NCBI GenBank assembly: GCA_035634255.1 | Contig: DASQDI010000079.1 | Span: 62,001-126,000 of the forward strand | Direction: 5' to 3' | Source: DATLMR01 sp035634255 | Lineage (GTDB): Bacteria; Acidobacteriota; Blastocatellia; UBA7656 | Length of the DNA: 64,000 nucleotides | In this document: in pieces, positions 42,347 to 53,524 of the stretch | Numbering within the stretch: the first letter of the stretch is position 1 | How the letters are laid out: each line of letters begins with the position of its first letter | The notes under the pieces: generated by a model | What the model was told of the DNA's origin: nothing | The model's database searches: none | Seen by the model: the letters and a program-made list of their open reading frames with translations, nothing else | Translations under genes and position numbers: made by a program

Positions 42347-42970
42347 ATGAGCACATTGATGGCTTCGATGCCCGGAGAAATCGCCGTCCGGCGGCGCTCG
42401 CGGGAACACGAGCACTCTCACGCGCAGAATCGTTTCGCGGTCATTCCCACCCCCGTAAGGTTGAATGCCGTCGAAGGGCGCACGGGCAAAGGCGACGCCA
42501 GATGGCACCGGCCCTCCGAGAATCTTTTTCTCGGTATAGACCACACGGCAATAGTCGTGGGCGACACGGAGGCAAGCCTCAGGTTCTACCGCAACGCCCT
42601 GGGCCTGAAGGTCGGGGGCGAAAGCGAAAATCACGGCACGGAGCAGGGGCACTTGAATAACGTCTTCGGCGCGTGCCTGAGAATCACGAGCCTCCGCGCC
42701 GAGGCGGGGCCGGGGGTAGAATTTCTCGAATACCTGTCGCCGCGCGATGGGCGCCCCATTCCGTCGGACAAAAGGGCCAATGATCTTATACACTGGCAGA
42801 CAAAGCTGGTGACGGTGGACGCGGGCGCTGCCGCCCGACGCCTGTTCGCGGCGAAATATCACTCCGTATCTTCCGGAGTGATCGCGATGCCGGAAGACGA
42901 GATGGCTTTCAGAAAGAGTTTTCTCGTGCGCGACCCGGACGGGCACGTCTTACAGCTCATTGAAAACTGA
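42347..42970 (+). CDS. VOC-family protein with N-terminal extension
   Basis: I place the start at ATG 42347 with GGAG upstream. The 207-residue protein has a basic N-terminal extension (VRRRSREHEHSHAQ) and one VOC module pair: DHTAIVVGDTEASLRFYRNA, GLKVGGESENHGTEQ, and DEMAFRKSFLVRDPDGHVLQ. Frame extension back to 42125 runs through repeat copy B and is rejected. Function unknown. Confidence 0.75.
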   Translation: MSTLMASMPGEIAVRRRSREHEHSHAQNRFAVIPTPVRLNAVEGRTGKGDARWHRPSENLFLGIDHTAIVVGDTEASLRFYRNALGLKVGGESENHGTEQGHLNNVFGACLRITSLRAEAGPGVEFLEYLSPRDGRPIPSDKRANDLIHWQTKLVTVDAGAAARRLFAAKYHSVSSGVIAMPEDEMAFRKSFLVRDPDGHVLQLIEN

Positions 42971-42985
42971 CCCGAAAGGTGGCCT

Positions 42986-43561
42986 ATGGATAACACGAGA
43001 CCATTGTTCATACCAGTAATTCTCGGCACCCCGCGACAGGGGAGGATGAGCGAGCACGCGGCCCGCTTCATGCTCAGTGAAGTGGGCAAGAGGAAGGGGG
43101 TCGAGACGGTCCTGATCGACGTGCGCGAGCTGAAGCTGCCCATCACGGACGCGGGCGAGGCGATCAAGGACCCGGCCTTCTCCGCGCAGATGGAGCGGGC
43201 CGACGCCCTCGTCATCGTCGCCCCCGAATATAACCACGGCTACCCCGGCCTGCTCAAGCACGCGCTCGATTCGAACCTCAAAGAGTACATCCATAAAGCC
43301 GTCGGCGTGTGCGGAGTCTCCGCCGGGCCGTTCGGCGGGGCGCGGGTGATAGAGAATCTCCTGCCGGTCTTCAGGGAACTGGGGCTCGTGGCGATATTCT
43401 GGGACGTGAATTTTTCGTCCGTGCAGGACCGCTTCGACTCGGAAGGCAAACTCATCGACGAGGCGTACTACAAGCGCGCGGATAAATTTTTAAAAGAGCT
43501 GATCTGGATGGCGAAGGTGCTGAGGCACGGGAGGGAGAACGTCAGCTTGGATGATGAGTGA
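42986..43561 (+). CDS. NADPH-dependent FMN reductase
   Basis: The 191-residue protein has the flavodoxin-like pattern of the NAD(P)H:FMN reductase family: IPVILGTPRQGRMSEHAARF and ALVIVAPEYNHGYPGLLKHA (the conserved P-E-Y-N-x-G-x-P motif at about residues 75-85). It reduces FMN or quinones. It starts 16 bases after the VOC gene and may be co-transcribed with it. Confidence 0.9.
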   Translation: MDNTRPLFIPVILGTPRQGRMSEHAARFMLSEVGKRKGVETVLIDVRELKLPITDAGEAIKDPAFSAQMERADALVIVAPEYNHGYPGLLKHALDSNLKEYIHKAVGVCGVSAGPFGGARVIENLLPVFRELGLVAIFWDVNFSSVQDRFDSEGKLIDEAYYKRADKFLKELIWMAKVLRHGRENVSLDDE

Positions 43562-43667
43562 TCAGGAATGGTGGGCGGGCGGCGCAACGCGGTATCACAG
43601 GGGTCCGCTAAACAAGTTACTCCCCGCCGCGCGCCCGTCAGAATAGGGAAGAAAAGGATCTGCGGAC

Positions 43668-46319
<2,652 letters not shown>

Positions 46320-46357
46320 CGGCGAGTATAAGCGAGTAACAAGGAGAAAGATCAGAC

Positions 46358-47461
46358 ATGAAAGCTATCGCAGTATACCCCGGAAAACCCGGCAGCGTTC
46401 ACCTGGCCGAATTGCCGAAGCCCTCGACCTCCGAAATCCCCGGCGGGCGTGGCGTGCTGGTCAAGGTCCTGCGCGTCGGCGTGGACGGCACGGACAAGGA
46501 GATCAACGCGGCGGAATACGGCGCGGCCCCCGAAGGCTACGACTTTCTGGTGCTCGGCCACGAGAGCTTCGGGCAGGTCGAGTCGGTCGGGCCGAACGTC
46601 TCGGGATTGGAGCCCGGCGATTACGTCGTGGCGACCGTCCGGCGTCCGGGGTCGAGCATATACGACCTCATCGGCACGAACGATATGACCACCGACGACA
46701 CCTACTTCGAGCGCGGCATCAACCTGCTCCACGGGTACCTGACCGAGTACTACGTCGACGACGCGGAGTTCATAGTGAAAGTCCCGCGGGGGCTGAAGGA
46801 AGTCGGCGTGCTGCTTGAGCCCGCGACCGTGGTGGAGAAGGGAATAGCTCAGGCGTACGAGATACAGCGCCGCCTCCGCGTGTGGCGCCCGAAGCGCGCG
46901 GCCGTCATGGGCGCGGGGACCATCGGCCTGCTCGCCACGCTCGTCCTGCGTCTGCGCGGGCTCGAGGTCGTCACCTTCGCCAAGTCCCCGAAGCCCTACA
47001 TCAACTCCGACCTGCTCGAAGAGATCGGCGCTCAATATATCTCGACCGCCGACGTGCCCCTGCTCGACGCGGCGCGCGAGGCGGGGCCGTTCGACCTGAT
47101 ATTCGAGGCGACTGGTTACTCTCCCATCGTCTTCGACAGCATGCAGGTGCTCGGGAAAAACGGCGTGCTCGTGCTTTCGAGCGTGACGGGAGGCGACCGG
47201 AAAGTCGAGGTGCCCGCCGACAGGATCAACCTCGAATTCGTGCTGGGCAATAAGGTGATGGTCGGCACGGTCAACGCCAACCGCGAGTATTTCGAAATGG
47301 GTGTGCGCGACCTCTCGCAGACCGAGCTTGAGTATCCGGGCTGGCTCGCGAGACTGCTCACGCACCCCGTCAAGGGGCTGGAAAATTACGGAGAGCTGTT
47401 CGAGAAGCTCACCAACGCCAAGGGCGCGATCAAAGTATTCTGCGAGGTCGCGCCCCTGTAG
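46358..47461 (+). CDS. Glucose 1-dehydrogenase (zinc-dependent MDR type)
   Basis: The 367-residue protein has the N-terminal catalytic domain of medium-chain dehydrogenases (VGVDGTDKEINAAEYG, GHESFGQVESVGPNV) and the nucleotide-binding AVMGAGTIGLLATLVLRLRG. Sequence pattern (YYVDDAEFIVKVPRGLKEVG, VPADRINLEFVLGNK, VGTVNANREYFEMG) matches the archaeal-type glucose dehydrogenase family that takes part in non-phosphorylated Entner-Doudoroff routes. It sits between two glycosidases, consistent with oxidation of the glucose they release. Confidence 0.88.
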   Translation: MKAIAVYPGKPGSVHLAELPKPSTSEIPGGRGVLVKVLRVGVDGTDKEINAAEYGAAPEGYDFLVLGHESFGQVESVGPNVSGLEPGDYVVATVRRPGSSIYDLIGTNDMTTDDTYFERGINLLHGYLTEYYVDDAEFIVKVPRGLKEVGVLLEPATVVEKGIAQAYEIQRRLRVWRPKRAAVMGAGTIGLLATLVLRLRGLEVVTFAKSPKPYINSDLLEEIGAQYISTADVPLLDAAREAGPFDLIFEATGYSPIVFDSMQVLGKNGVLVLSSVTGGDRKVEVPADRINLEFVLGNKVMVGTVNANREYFEMGVRDLSQTELEYPGWLARLLTHPVKGLENYGELFEKLTNAKGAIKVFCEVAPL

Positions 47462-47474
47462 AACAGGTGCCGGA

Positions 47475-49499
47475 ATGATCGAATTCACCGAAGAGATTTG
47501 CGGAGACCTGAGCGCCGCTTCGAGGCGCGAGTGGCTTGAGACTAACGGAATCGGCGGCTTCGCCTCGTCCACCCTGACCGGGCTCAACACGCGGCGCTAT
47601 CACGGCCTGCTGGTCGCCGCGACCCGCCCGCCCGTCGGAAGGCTGCTGCTGCTTTCAAAGCTCGAAGAGACTCTCGTCGTCGGCGGGCGGAGATTCGACC
47701 TATCGGCCAATCAATACCCCGGCGCGATTCACCCGCGAGGCTTCGCCTACCTCAAACGTTTCAGGCTCGACCCCTTCCCCGTCTTCACCTACGGGGTGGA
47801 AGGCTTCGAGATAGAGAAGTCAATCTTTATGATCCATGGCGAAAACTCTTCGGTCGTCCAGTACGAAGCCCGCAGCCTTGAAGGCGCCCGATTAACCTGC
47901 GCGCTCGAAGTGCGCCCGCTCGTGGCCTTCCGCGATTATCACGGCACGACGCATGAGAACGGCGCGCTCGACCCCCGCGTGGAGGTCGAAGAGGGCAGGG
48001 CTAGCTTCGCGCCCTACCGCGACCTGCCCGCGCTCCACTTCGCTCACGACGCGGAAGAGATTCGGCCCGAGGGGTTCTGGTACCGCAGCTTCGAGTACGA
48101 GGCCGAGCGCGAGCGGGGGCTCGATTTCAAAGAAGACCTCTTCAATCCATTCGCCCTCACTTTCGACCTTTCGCGCAAGCCGCGCGCGGCCATAATCGCT
48201 TCGACCGAGCCGCGCGACGCGGCGGCGGCGGGCTCTTACCGCATGACCGAGCTGGGCAGGCGCGAGCGGCTTCAGTCCGCCCCGCCGGGCGGCGAGCTTG
48301 CGCGGGCGCTAGTCTCTGCCTCCGACCAGTTCATCGTCGCGCGCGGGGACCACAAGACGGTCATCGCGGGGTACCACTGGTTCACCGACTGGGGCCGCGA
48401 CACGATGATCGCCCTGCCGGGCCTCACCCTGGCGACCGGGCGCTTCGACGTTGCGAAGAGCATCCTGCTCGAATTCGCCCGCCACCTCGATCAGGGCATG
48501 CTCCCAAACCGCTACCCCGACGCGGGAGAGGCCCCCGAATACAACACAGTGGACGCGACCCTCTGGTTCTTCGAGGCGGTTCGCTCGCTCGCGGATTACA
48601 GCAGAGATTATGAATTCATACGGCGGAATCTTTATGAAGCGATGGCCGAATCGATAGACTGGCACGTGCGCGGCACGCGCTTCGGCATACGGGTGGACGA
48701 GGACGCCCTGCTCGCCTCGGGGGCCGAGGGCGCGCAGCTCACGTGGATGGACGCGAAAGTGGGGGATTACGTCGTGACCCCCCGGCGCGGGAAGCCCGTC
48801 GAGATTCAGGCTCTATGGTACAACGCCCTCCGCGTCATGGAAGGATTCGCGCGAAGATTCGGGGAAGCCGGGCGCGAGCGGCTATTCGGCAGGATGGCCC
48901 GGCGCGCGAAGCGGAGTTTCAATAAAAAGTTCTGGAATGAAGATGAAGGCTGCCTCTACGACGTGGTCGGTGGCGGCGCGCCCGCCCCTTCGGCAGACCC
49001 TTCCGTCCGCCCCAACCAAATTTTCGCGGTCAGCCTGCCTCACGCAATGCTCTCGCGGGATAAGGCGAGGCGCGTGGTCGAAACGGTCGAGCGCGACCTG
49101 CTCACCCCCTTCGGGCTGAGAAGCCTCTCGCCGGCGGATGCTCAATATATCGGGCGGTACGAAGGCGACCCGTGGCGGCGGGATGTCTCCTACCATCAGG
49201 GGACGGTGTGGTCGTGGCTGATGGGGCCATTCATCACCGCGTACATCAAAGTGAATTCGGCAAACGAACCCGGCCGGGCGCGTGCCCGCGCTCGCGCCGA
49301 GGGGTGGGTCGCGGCCTTTCGCGAGCACCTCTTCGACGCGGGCCTTAATCAGGTGTCAGAGATATTCGACGGGGACGCTCCGCACGAGCCGCGCGGCTGC
49401 ATCGCGCAGGCGTGGAGCGTGGCCGAACTATTGCGCGCGACGTTCGAGGATATTTACGAGCTTAAGCCGGCCGGGCGGAGCAGCGCCGCCGGCGCTTAG
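47475..49499 (+). CDS. Glycogen debranching enzyme, amylo-alpha-1,6-glucosidase type
   Basis: The start at ATG 47475 comes 13 bases after the dehydrogenase stop. The 674-residue protein has the bacterial GDE N-terminal region (WLETNGIGGFASSTLTGLNT, HGLLVAATRPPVGRLLLLSK) and the C-terminal amylo-1,6-glucosidase domain: YHWFTDWGRDTMIALPGLTL, VSYHQGTVWSWLMGPFI and CIAQAWSVAELLRA. It removes alpha-1,6 branches from glycogen-like glucans. Transcript direction and gaps suggest co-transcription with the two upstream genes. After its stop the chromosome holds gene fragments. Confidence 0.9.
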   Translation: MIEFTEEICGDLSAASRREWLETNGIGGFASSTLTGLNTRRYHGLLVAATRPPVGRLLLLSKLEETLVVGGRRFDLSANQYPGAIHPRGFAYLKRFRLDPFPVFTYGVEGFEIEKSIFMIHGENSSVVQYEARSLEGARLTCALEVRPLVAFRDYHGTTHENGALDPRVEVEEGRASFAPYRDLPALHFAHDAEEIRPEGFWYRSFEYEAERERGLDFKEDLFNPFALTFDLSRKPRAAIIASTEPRDAAAAGSYRMTELGRRERLQSAPPGGELARALVSASDQFIVARGDHKTVIAGYHWFTDWGRDTMIALPGLTLATGRFDVAKSILLEFARHLDQGMLPNRYPDAGEAPEYNTVDATLWFFEAVRSLADYSRDYEFIRRNLYEAMAESIDWHVRGTRFGIRVDEDALLASGAEGAQLTWMDAKVGDYVVTPRRGKPVEIQALWYNALRVMEGFARRFGEAGRERLFGRMARRAKRSFNKKFWNEDEGCLYDVVGGGAPAPSADPSVRPNQIFAVSLPHAMLSRDKARRVVETVERDLLTPFGLRSLSPADAQYIGRYEGDPWRRDVSYHQGTVWSWLMGPFITAYIKVNSANEPGRARARARAEGWVAAFREHLFDAGLNQVSEIFDGDAPHEPRGCIAQAWSVAELLRATFEDIYELKPAGRSSAAGA

Positions 49500-49529
49500 G
49501 CCGACGCCGGGATGGAATAAAACCGCTCT

Positions 49530-49751
49530 GTGGACGCGGCCTTGAGGCTGCGGTTCGAGGTCTTCAACCTTGAGCTTGGAGAAGGGCTCGAATCCTCCTT
49601 TCAAACCGGCCGGGACTCGGATGAGTTCGACGAGACGTGCCATCACCTTGTCGTCTACGAGACGGCGAGGGGCGAGGTCGTCGGCACCTACCGCATGCAG
49701 ACATCAGAGATGGCGCGGGCCGCGCGAGGCCTCTACTCCGCCGGTCAATGA
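49530..49751 (+). pseudogene. Fragment of a hemolysin/OlsB-type GNAT acyltransferase
   Basis: A frame opens only at GTG 49530 after an in-frame stop (49518) and reads AALRLRFEVFNLELGEGLES, then DSDEFDETCHHLVVYE and GEVVGTYRMQTSEMARAAR, ending at 49751. This is the middle of a putative hemolysin/ornithine-acyl-ACP N-acyltransferase domain. The true N-terminus and most of the C-terminus are missing, so it cannot be a working gene. Confidence 0.75.
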
Positions 49752-49900
49752 CTTTTCTCGATCACGTGGCAAGGCTCTTCTCCCTGACTGAAATTTACGC
49801 GACCCTCAGCTTCGGCCCCGAGCCGGTTCGCGACGGCGACCGGAAAGCGCTGGCGGGAAAGCTGTGGCGAGCAGTCATGGATGAATTCACACCGGCGGTT
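49748..49900 (+). pseudogene. Fragment of a PlsC-like acyltransferase C-terminus
   Basis: ATG 49748 in another frame reads TFLDHVARLFSLTEIYATLS, then FGPEPVRDGDRKALAGKLWR and AVMDEFTPAVILEEE. It looks like the C-terminal end of a 1-acylglycerol-3-phosphate acyltransferase-like protein (strand then FGPE/D then DRKALA then VMDEFTP). It starts four bases before the stop of the previous fragment and loses the frame near 49900. Confidence 0.5.
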
Positions 49901-49914
49901 ATATTGGAGGAAGA

Positions 49915-50120
49915 ATGCGCCCCCCGGCATCCTGATCGAAGACAACATCCACGCCCTACGGCAGGGAATCGAACTGATAGAAAGCATCGATCACCGCCTC
50001 TTCGTGACCCCGACGCCGCCTCAATGGGCCGGATCGATTATGAAGACAGGCGGAGGAACGTTCTGGCCGAATCGGACCGCGGGCTCGCGATAATCGAGGC
50101 CATGTCGGTTTCGAAGGCCG
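49915..50120 (+). pseudogene. Fragments of a DinB-superfamily protein
   Basis: In the 49881 frame GILIEDNIHALRQGIELIES then DHRLFVTPTPPQ is the N-terminal helix of a DinB-like protein. The next part, GRIDYEDRRRNVLAESDRGL, continues in a different frame from about 50023. The middle of the domain (expected HFRHCLDFY-type region) is deleted with a frameshift. Not functional. Confidence 0.55.
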
Positions 50121-50214
50121 GCGAGTCAAAGATCGGAATCCTTCGCGGCCTCGGCGGCGTGAAGGATTTTGTGGCCCGCGCGTCGCTGATAGAAGGGGCC
50201 TCGACCCATTCGCG

Positions 50215-50460
50215 AAGCTCTAAAAAGCGAATCGCTTCATCTCAGAAAACGACCTCTGCTTTCCCGTGGTCCTGAAGCCGAACGAGGGCCAGCGCGGGTC
50301 GGGCGTTATGATCGTCGGATCGGAGGGCGAGTTAAAAGACAACCTGAATCGCTCGCGGGTGGACATGCTGATTCAGGAGTACGCGCCGGGTTCGAGTTCA
50401 GAGTCTTCTACATCCGCCGCCCGGAGGAAGAGAGGGGCACGATCTTTTCCATAACCGAGA
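50215..50460 (+). pseudogene. Frameshifted fragment of an ATP-grasp protein
   Basis: One frame reads NRFISENDLCFPVVLKPNEG then QRGSGVMIVGSEGELKD and MLIQEYAPG (ATP-grasp lysine and glycine-rich loop). After a frameshift near 50390 another frame continues EFRVFYIRRPEEERGTIFSI then TEKAGDPH and a stop at about 50460. The N-terminal part and the metal-binding C-terminal end are missing, so this is a broken copy. Confidence 0.7.
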
Positions 50461-50708
50461 AGGCCGGTGACCCCCATTGAAAGGACCGCCCCCAGACTCA
50501 CGGTCGAGGGGATGAGCAGCAGGACGGAGGCTATCAACTCGACTATGCCCGAACCTATCCTGCCCCACGGCTCAAGGCCGAGGGTAGAGAATATGTAGAC
50601 CGATTCTTCCGCTCCGGTGAATTTGAAAAACAACGTCTGCAAAAGGATGACGGCGGCCGCGATTTGAAATACCCAACTGAGCACGTCTTCTACTCTGCTC
50701 AAACTCAT
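50373..50708 (-). CDS. DoxX-family membrane protein with chimeric C-terminus
   Basis: The 111-residue frame starts at ATG 50708 with GGAGAAACGCC upstream. Residues 1-80 are a normal DoxX start: VFQIAAAVILLQTLFFKFTG and GSGIVELIASVLLLIPS, with three helices. From about residue 83 (GLLGYGKDRAPLFLRAAD) the sequence is the antisense of the broken ATP-grasp fragment, so the normal fourth helix has been lost. It is probably a truncated gene. Confidence 0.6.
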   Translation of the reverse strand: MSLSRVEDVLSWVFQIAAAVILLQTLFFKFTGAEESVYIFSTLGLEPWGRIGSGIVELIASVLLLIPSTVSLGAVLSMGVTGLLGYGKDRAPLFLRAADVEDSELEPGAYS

Positions 50709-50823
50709 AAGGCGTTTCTCCTTTCAAGGTTTGCTGGCTCTCTTTCAAATCGTTTAATCCCGGCCCGGCGTCTGATTATTCCCGCCCTCGTCCCGGCTAT
50801 TCACGCGATCAATACGGGGCCGC

Positions 50824-51747
50824 TCACCTGACGCCCGCCGCGACCTCCGCGATCAGGTTTCTCATCCACGTGTGCGCCGGGTCCCCGTGAATCCGCTCGT
50901 GCCACACCATCGTCAGGCGGAATGGCGGGATGTTTATGGGGACGGGCAGCACTTGCAGCTTTGCGAGCTTGCTGAATTTCAGGGCGAGCCGTTCGGGCAC
51001 CGTGGCTATGAGGTCCGATTCGGAGACCATGAACGGGACGCTCGCGAAGTGCGGCACAAGTACCGTCGAGTGGCGCGAGAAACCTTTCTGCGCGAGCAGG
51101 GTGTCGATGATGCCAGGGCCTTCCGTTTTATAAAACACCGCCGCGTGCCGCGCCGCCACGTACTGGCGCAGGGACACCTTGCCCCGGATCGAAGGGTGCG
51201 CGGCGCTGGCGATGCAGACGTTCTTCTCCTCCCACAAAAGCTCGAAGTGCAGGGCCGCGTCGAGCGCGAGCGCGTCGGGAAAGAACCCGATGGCCAGGTT
51301 CAACGAGTCCGCAAGCTGCGCGGGCGTCGGGGCCTGAAATACGCTGGCCGAGCGGTGGATTCTCAGGTTTATCCCGCTCGCGCGCTGGCGCAGGGTGCGC
51401 AGGAGGGGTGCGAGCAGCATGATCTCCGTGTAGTCGTTGGTCATCACCTGAAACGTGCGCCGGGAAGCCGAGGGGTCGAAGGCGGGCTTCTCTTCGAGGG
51501 CCGCCCGCAGTTGCGCGAGCGCCTCACGGACGGCCGCTATCATCGCCCGCGCCGCGGGGGTCGGGGCCATCCCGGTGGGCGTACGGACCAGCAGCGGGTC
51601 GTTGAACGTGCGGCGGAGCCTCGTCAGCGCGTTACTCATCGCGGGCTGGCTTAGCCCCACGCGCCTCGCCGCGCGCGTGACGTTGCGCTCCTCCATCAGG
51701 GCTTCGAATATGAGCAGCAGGTTGAGGTCGAAAGATTTGAGGTTCAT
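50824..51747 (-). CDS. LysR-family transcriptional regulator
   Basis: Start at ATG 51747; the longer frame from 51780 would code through a palindrome. The 307-residue protein has the N-terminal LTTR helix-turn-helix (FDLNLLLIFEALMEERNVTR then AARRVGLSQPAMSNALTRLR) and a substrate-binding C-terminal domain of NodD/PcpR-like type. It is divergent from a class C-type serine hydrolase, an arrangement like ampR/ampC. A palindrome at 51759-51773 is a likely operator. Confidence 0.9.
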   Translation of the reverse strand: MNLKSFDLNLLLIFEALMEERNVTRAARRVGLSQPAMSNALTRLRRTFNDPLLVRTPTGMAPTPAARAMIAAVREALAQLRAALEEKPAFDPSASRRTFQVMTNDYTEIMLLAPLLRTLRQRASGINLRIHRSASVFQAPTPAQLADSLNLAIGFFPDALALDAALHFELLWEEKNVCIASAAHPSIRGKVSLRQYVAARHAAVFYKTEGPGIIDTLLAQKGFSRHSTVLVPHFASVPFMVSESDLIATVPERLALKFSKLAKLQVLPVPINIPPFRLTMVWHERIHGDPAHTWMRNLIAEVAAGVR

Positions 51748-51758
51748 AAGATTTCCGT

Positions 51759-51773
51759 ATTCACGCTGTGAAT
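51759..51773. promoter_or_regulatory. LysR-type operator palindrome
   Basis: ATTCACGCTGTGAAT: six-base arms ATTCAC/GTGAAT with a GCT spacer, just upstream of the LysR start codon, in the intergenic region to the serine hydrolase. It contains the T-N11-A core of LysR binding sites. Confidence 0.65.
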
Positions 51774-51875
51774 GGACCATATTATAACAATCTATAAAAC
51801 GAATCCCGACCTTTCGCGTTTATCCTATTGCGAAACCGATATCATTAATTACTAGCGGTACGAGGTGAAGGAATT

Positions 51876-53402
51876 ATGAAGATAAGGCCGAATTTCACAC
51901 TACTCTCTTCGACGGGCGTCGTGATGGCTCTGGTCGTCTCCTCGATGCTCTCGCTACCGGTCGCGAGAGCGCAGCAGCCCGCGAACGGCGCGGAGTTCCC
52001 AGCCACGCCCGTGGGCAAGCTCGCCCGCTCGTTCGTGGAAGCGATCAACAGCGGGGATAAAGAGCGGCAGGCCAGCTTCATCAAGTCGGGGTACTCGGAC
52101 TCGGTCCTCAAGGAGACCCCTATGGACGAGCTCGTGTCGGAGCTTCAAAAGCTCTCCGCGCAGAGCGGGGGGTTCGAGCTAAAAAGCATCATAGACTCGT
52201 CCCCCTCCGAGATCAGGTTCCTGACGCGCACGAAGCGCGGGAACATCCACGTTCGCATGCTCATGCGCGTGGACAAGGCGCAGCCCGACAGGCTGGAAGG
52301 TTACGGCCTGAGGGTCGTCGCCGACCCCGAGGCGGAGAAAGCGAACGCCTGGTCGAGGGAGAAGATGGGCGACCCCGAGGCCATAAAGGAGATCGAGCGG
52401 CACGTCGAGCGCGCGGCCAGAGAGGACAGGTTCTCGGGCGTCGTGCTGGTCGCGAAAGGCGACTCCGTCATCTTCAACAAGGCGTACGGCATGGCCGAGA
52501 AGGTCTTCGGCGCCCCCAACAAGGTCGACACGAAATTCAACCTCGGCTCGATGAACAAGATGTTCACGAGCGTCGCGATAGCGCAGCTCGTGCAGGCGGG
52601 CAAGCTCTCCTACGACGACACGCTCGCGAAGGTCTTGCCCGAGTACCCGAACAAAGAGGTGGCCGGGAAGGTTAAGGTCCACCACCTGCTCACGCACACT
52701 TCGGGGCTCGGGGACTTCTTCAAGCCCGAGTTCTTCCAGAATCGCGAGAGGTACAGGAACCCGCGCGACTACTTCCCCATCTTCGCAAACGACGCCCTGT
52801 TGTTCGAGCCGGGCACGCGGTGGAGGTACAGCAACGCATCCTTCATAGTGCTCGGGGCGGTGGTCGAAAAAATATCGGGCGAGAACTATTTCGATTACGT
52901 GCGCGAGCACATCTTCAAGCCCGCGGGGATGAACGACACGGGCTCGTTCGCGATGGACGAAGTGACCCCGAACCTCGCGGTCGGCTACACACGGTTCGGG
53001 GCCGGCGACCCTCTGGGGTTGGAGCCGCGCCGCGCGAACTGGATGAGCCTGCCCCTGAAAGGGAGCCCCGCGGGGGGCGGGTACTCGACCGCGCCCGACC
53101 TGCTCAGGTTCGCGCAGGCCCTGCGCCGGAACAAGCTGCTGAGCCCGGAGCTGTCTGAAAAGATCACGAGCGGGTCGGTGGACACGGGGCAGGGCGGCCC
53201 GGCGAAATACGGCTACGGTTTCTCCGATGAGCTGAAGGGCGGCAAGAGCGTGCGAGGGCACAGCGGCGGCGCTCCCGGAATCAACTCGGACCTGAAGATA
53301 TTCTGGGACGGCAGCTACACGGTCATAGTGATGGGCAACTACGACCCTCCCGCCGCGCAGAGCCTAGCGGGCAGTATCGCGGACTTTCTCGCGAGACAGT
53401 GA
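51876..53402 (+). CDS. Serine hydrolase, class C beta-lactamase-related
   Basis: The 508-residue protein has a signal peptide (residues 1-34, ending ARAQQ). An N-terminal extension (residues 40-170) precedes the beta-lactamase/D-peptidase fold. The three active-site elements are S225-M-N-K (S-x-x-K), Y318-S-N (Y-x-N) and HSGG in the third position (KxG-equivalent). The family includes AmpC beta-lactamases, D-aminopeptidases and esterases; the sequence does not tell which. GAAGGA precedes the ATG. It is followed by a very strong hairpin. Confidence 0.88.
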   Translation: MKIRPNFTLLSSTGVVMALVVSSMLSLPVARAQQPANGAEFPATPVGKLARSFVEAINSGDKERQASFIKSGYSDSVLKETPMDELVSELQKLSAQSGGFELKSIIDSSPSEIRFLTRTKRGNIHVRMLMRVDKAQPDRLEGYGLRVVADPEAEKANAWSREKMGDPEAIKEIERHVERAAREDRFSGVVLVAKGDSVIFNKAYGMAEKVFGAPNKVDTKFNLGSMNKMFTSVAIAQLVQAGKLSYDDTLAKVLPEYPNKEVAGKVKVHHLLTHTSGLGDFFKPEFFQNRERYRNPRDYFPIFANDALLFEPGTRWRYSNASFIVLGAVVEKISGENYFDYVREHIFKPAGMNDTGSFAMDEVTPNLAVGYTRFGAGDPLGLEPRRANWMSLPLKGSPAGGGYSTAPDLLRFAQALRRNKLLSPELSEKITSGSVDTGQGGPAKYGYGFSDELKGGKSVRGHSGGAPGINSDLKIFWDGSYTVIVMGNYDPPAAQSLAGSIADFLARQ

Positions 53403-53410
53403 TCACTGCT

Positions 53411-53460
53411 CGCGGGGACGCGGCATGTTTCTCGGTGTGAGATCATGCCGCGTCCCCGCG
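53411..53460 (+). terminator. Perfect 17-base-pair hairpin after the serine hydrolase
   Basis: CGCGGGGACGCGGCATG (53411-53427) is a perfect inverted match of CATGCCGCGTCCCCGCG (53444-53460), with a 16-base loop. No T-run follows, so it may be an RNA-stabilising 3' end or a terminator acting without a U-tract. Confidence 0.6.
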
Positions 53461-53524
53461 CCGGAAATCATGAAGGGTTGTCTCTATGGAATCCCGGCCG
53501 GCCCCCCGTCACTTTGTCGCTTCG

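Noticed and set aside
50215..50460. ATP-grasp fragment as a graspetide ligase remnant
   Set aside because: Only a short glycine-loop part remains and its neighbours are lipid-related fragments, so the source is more likely a different cluster.
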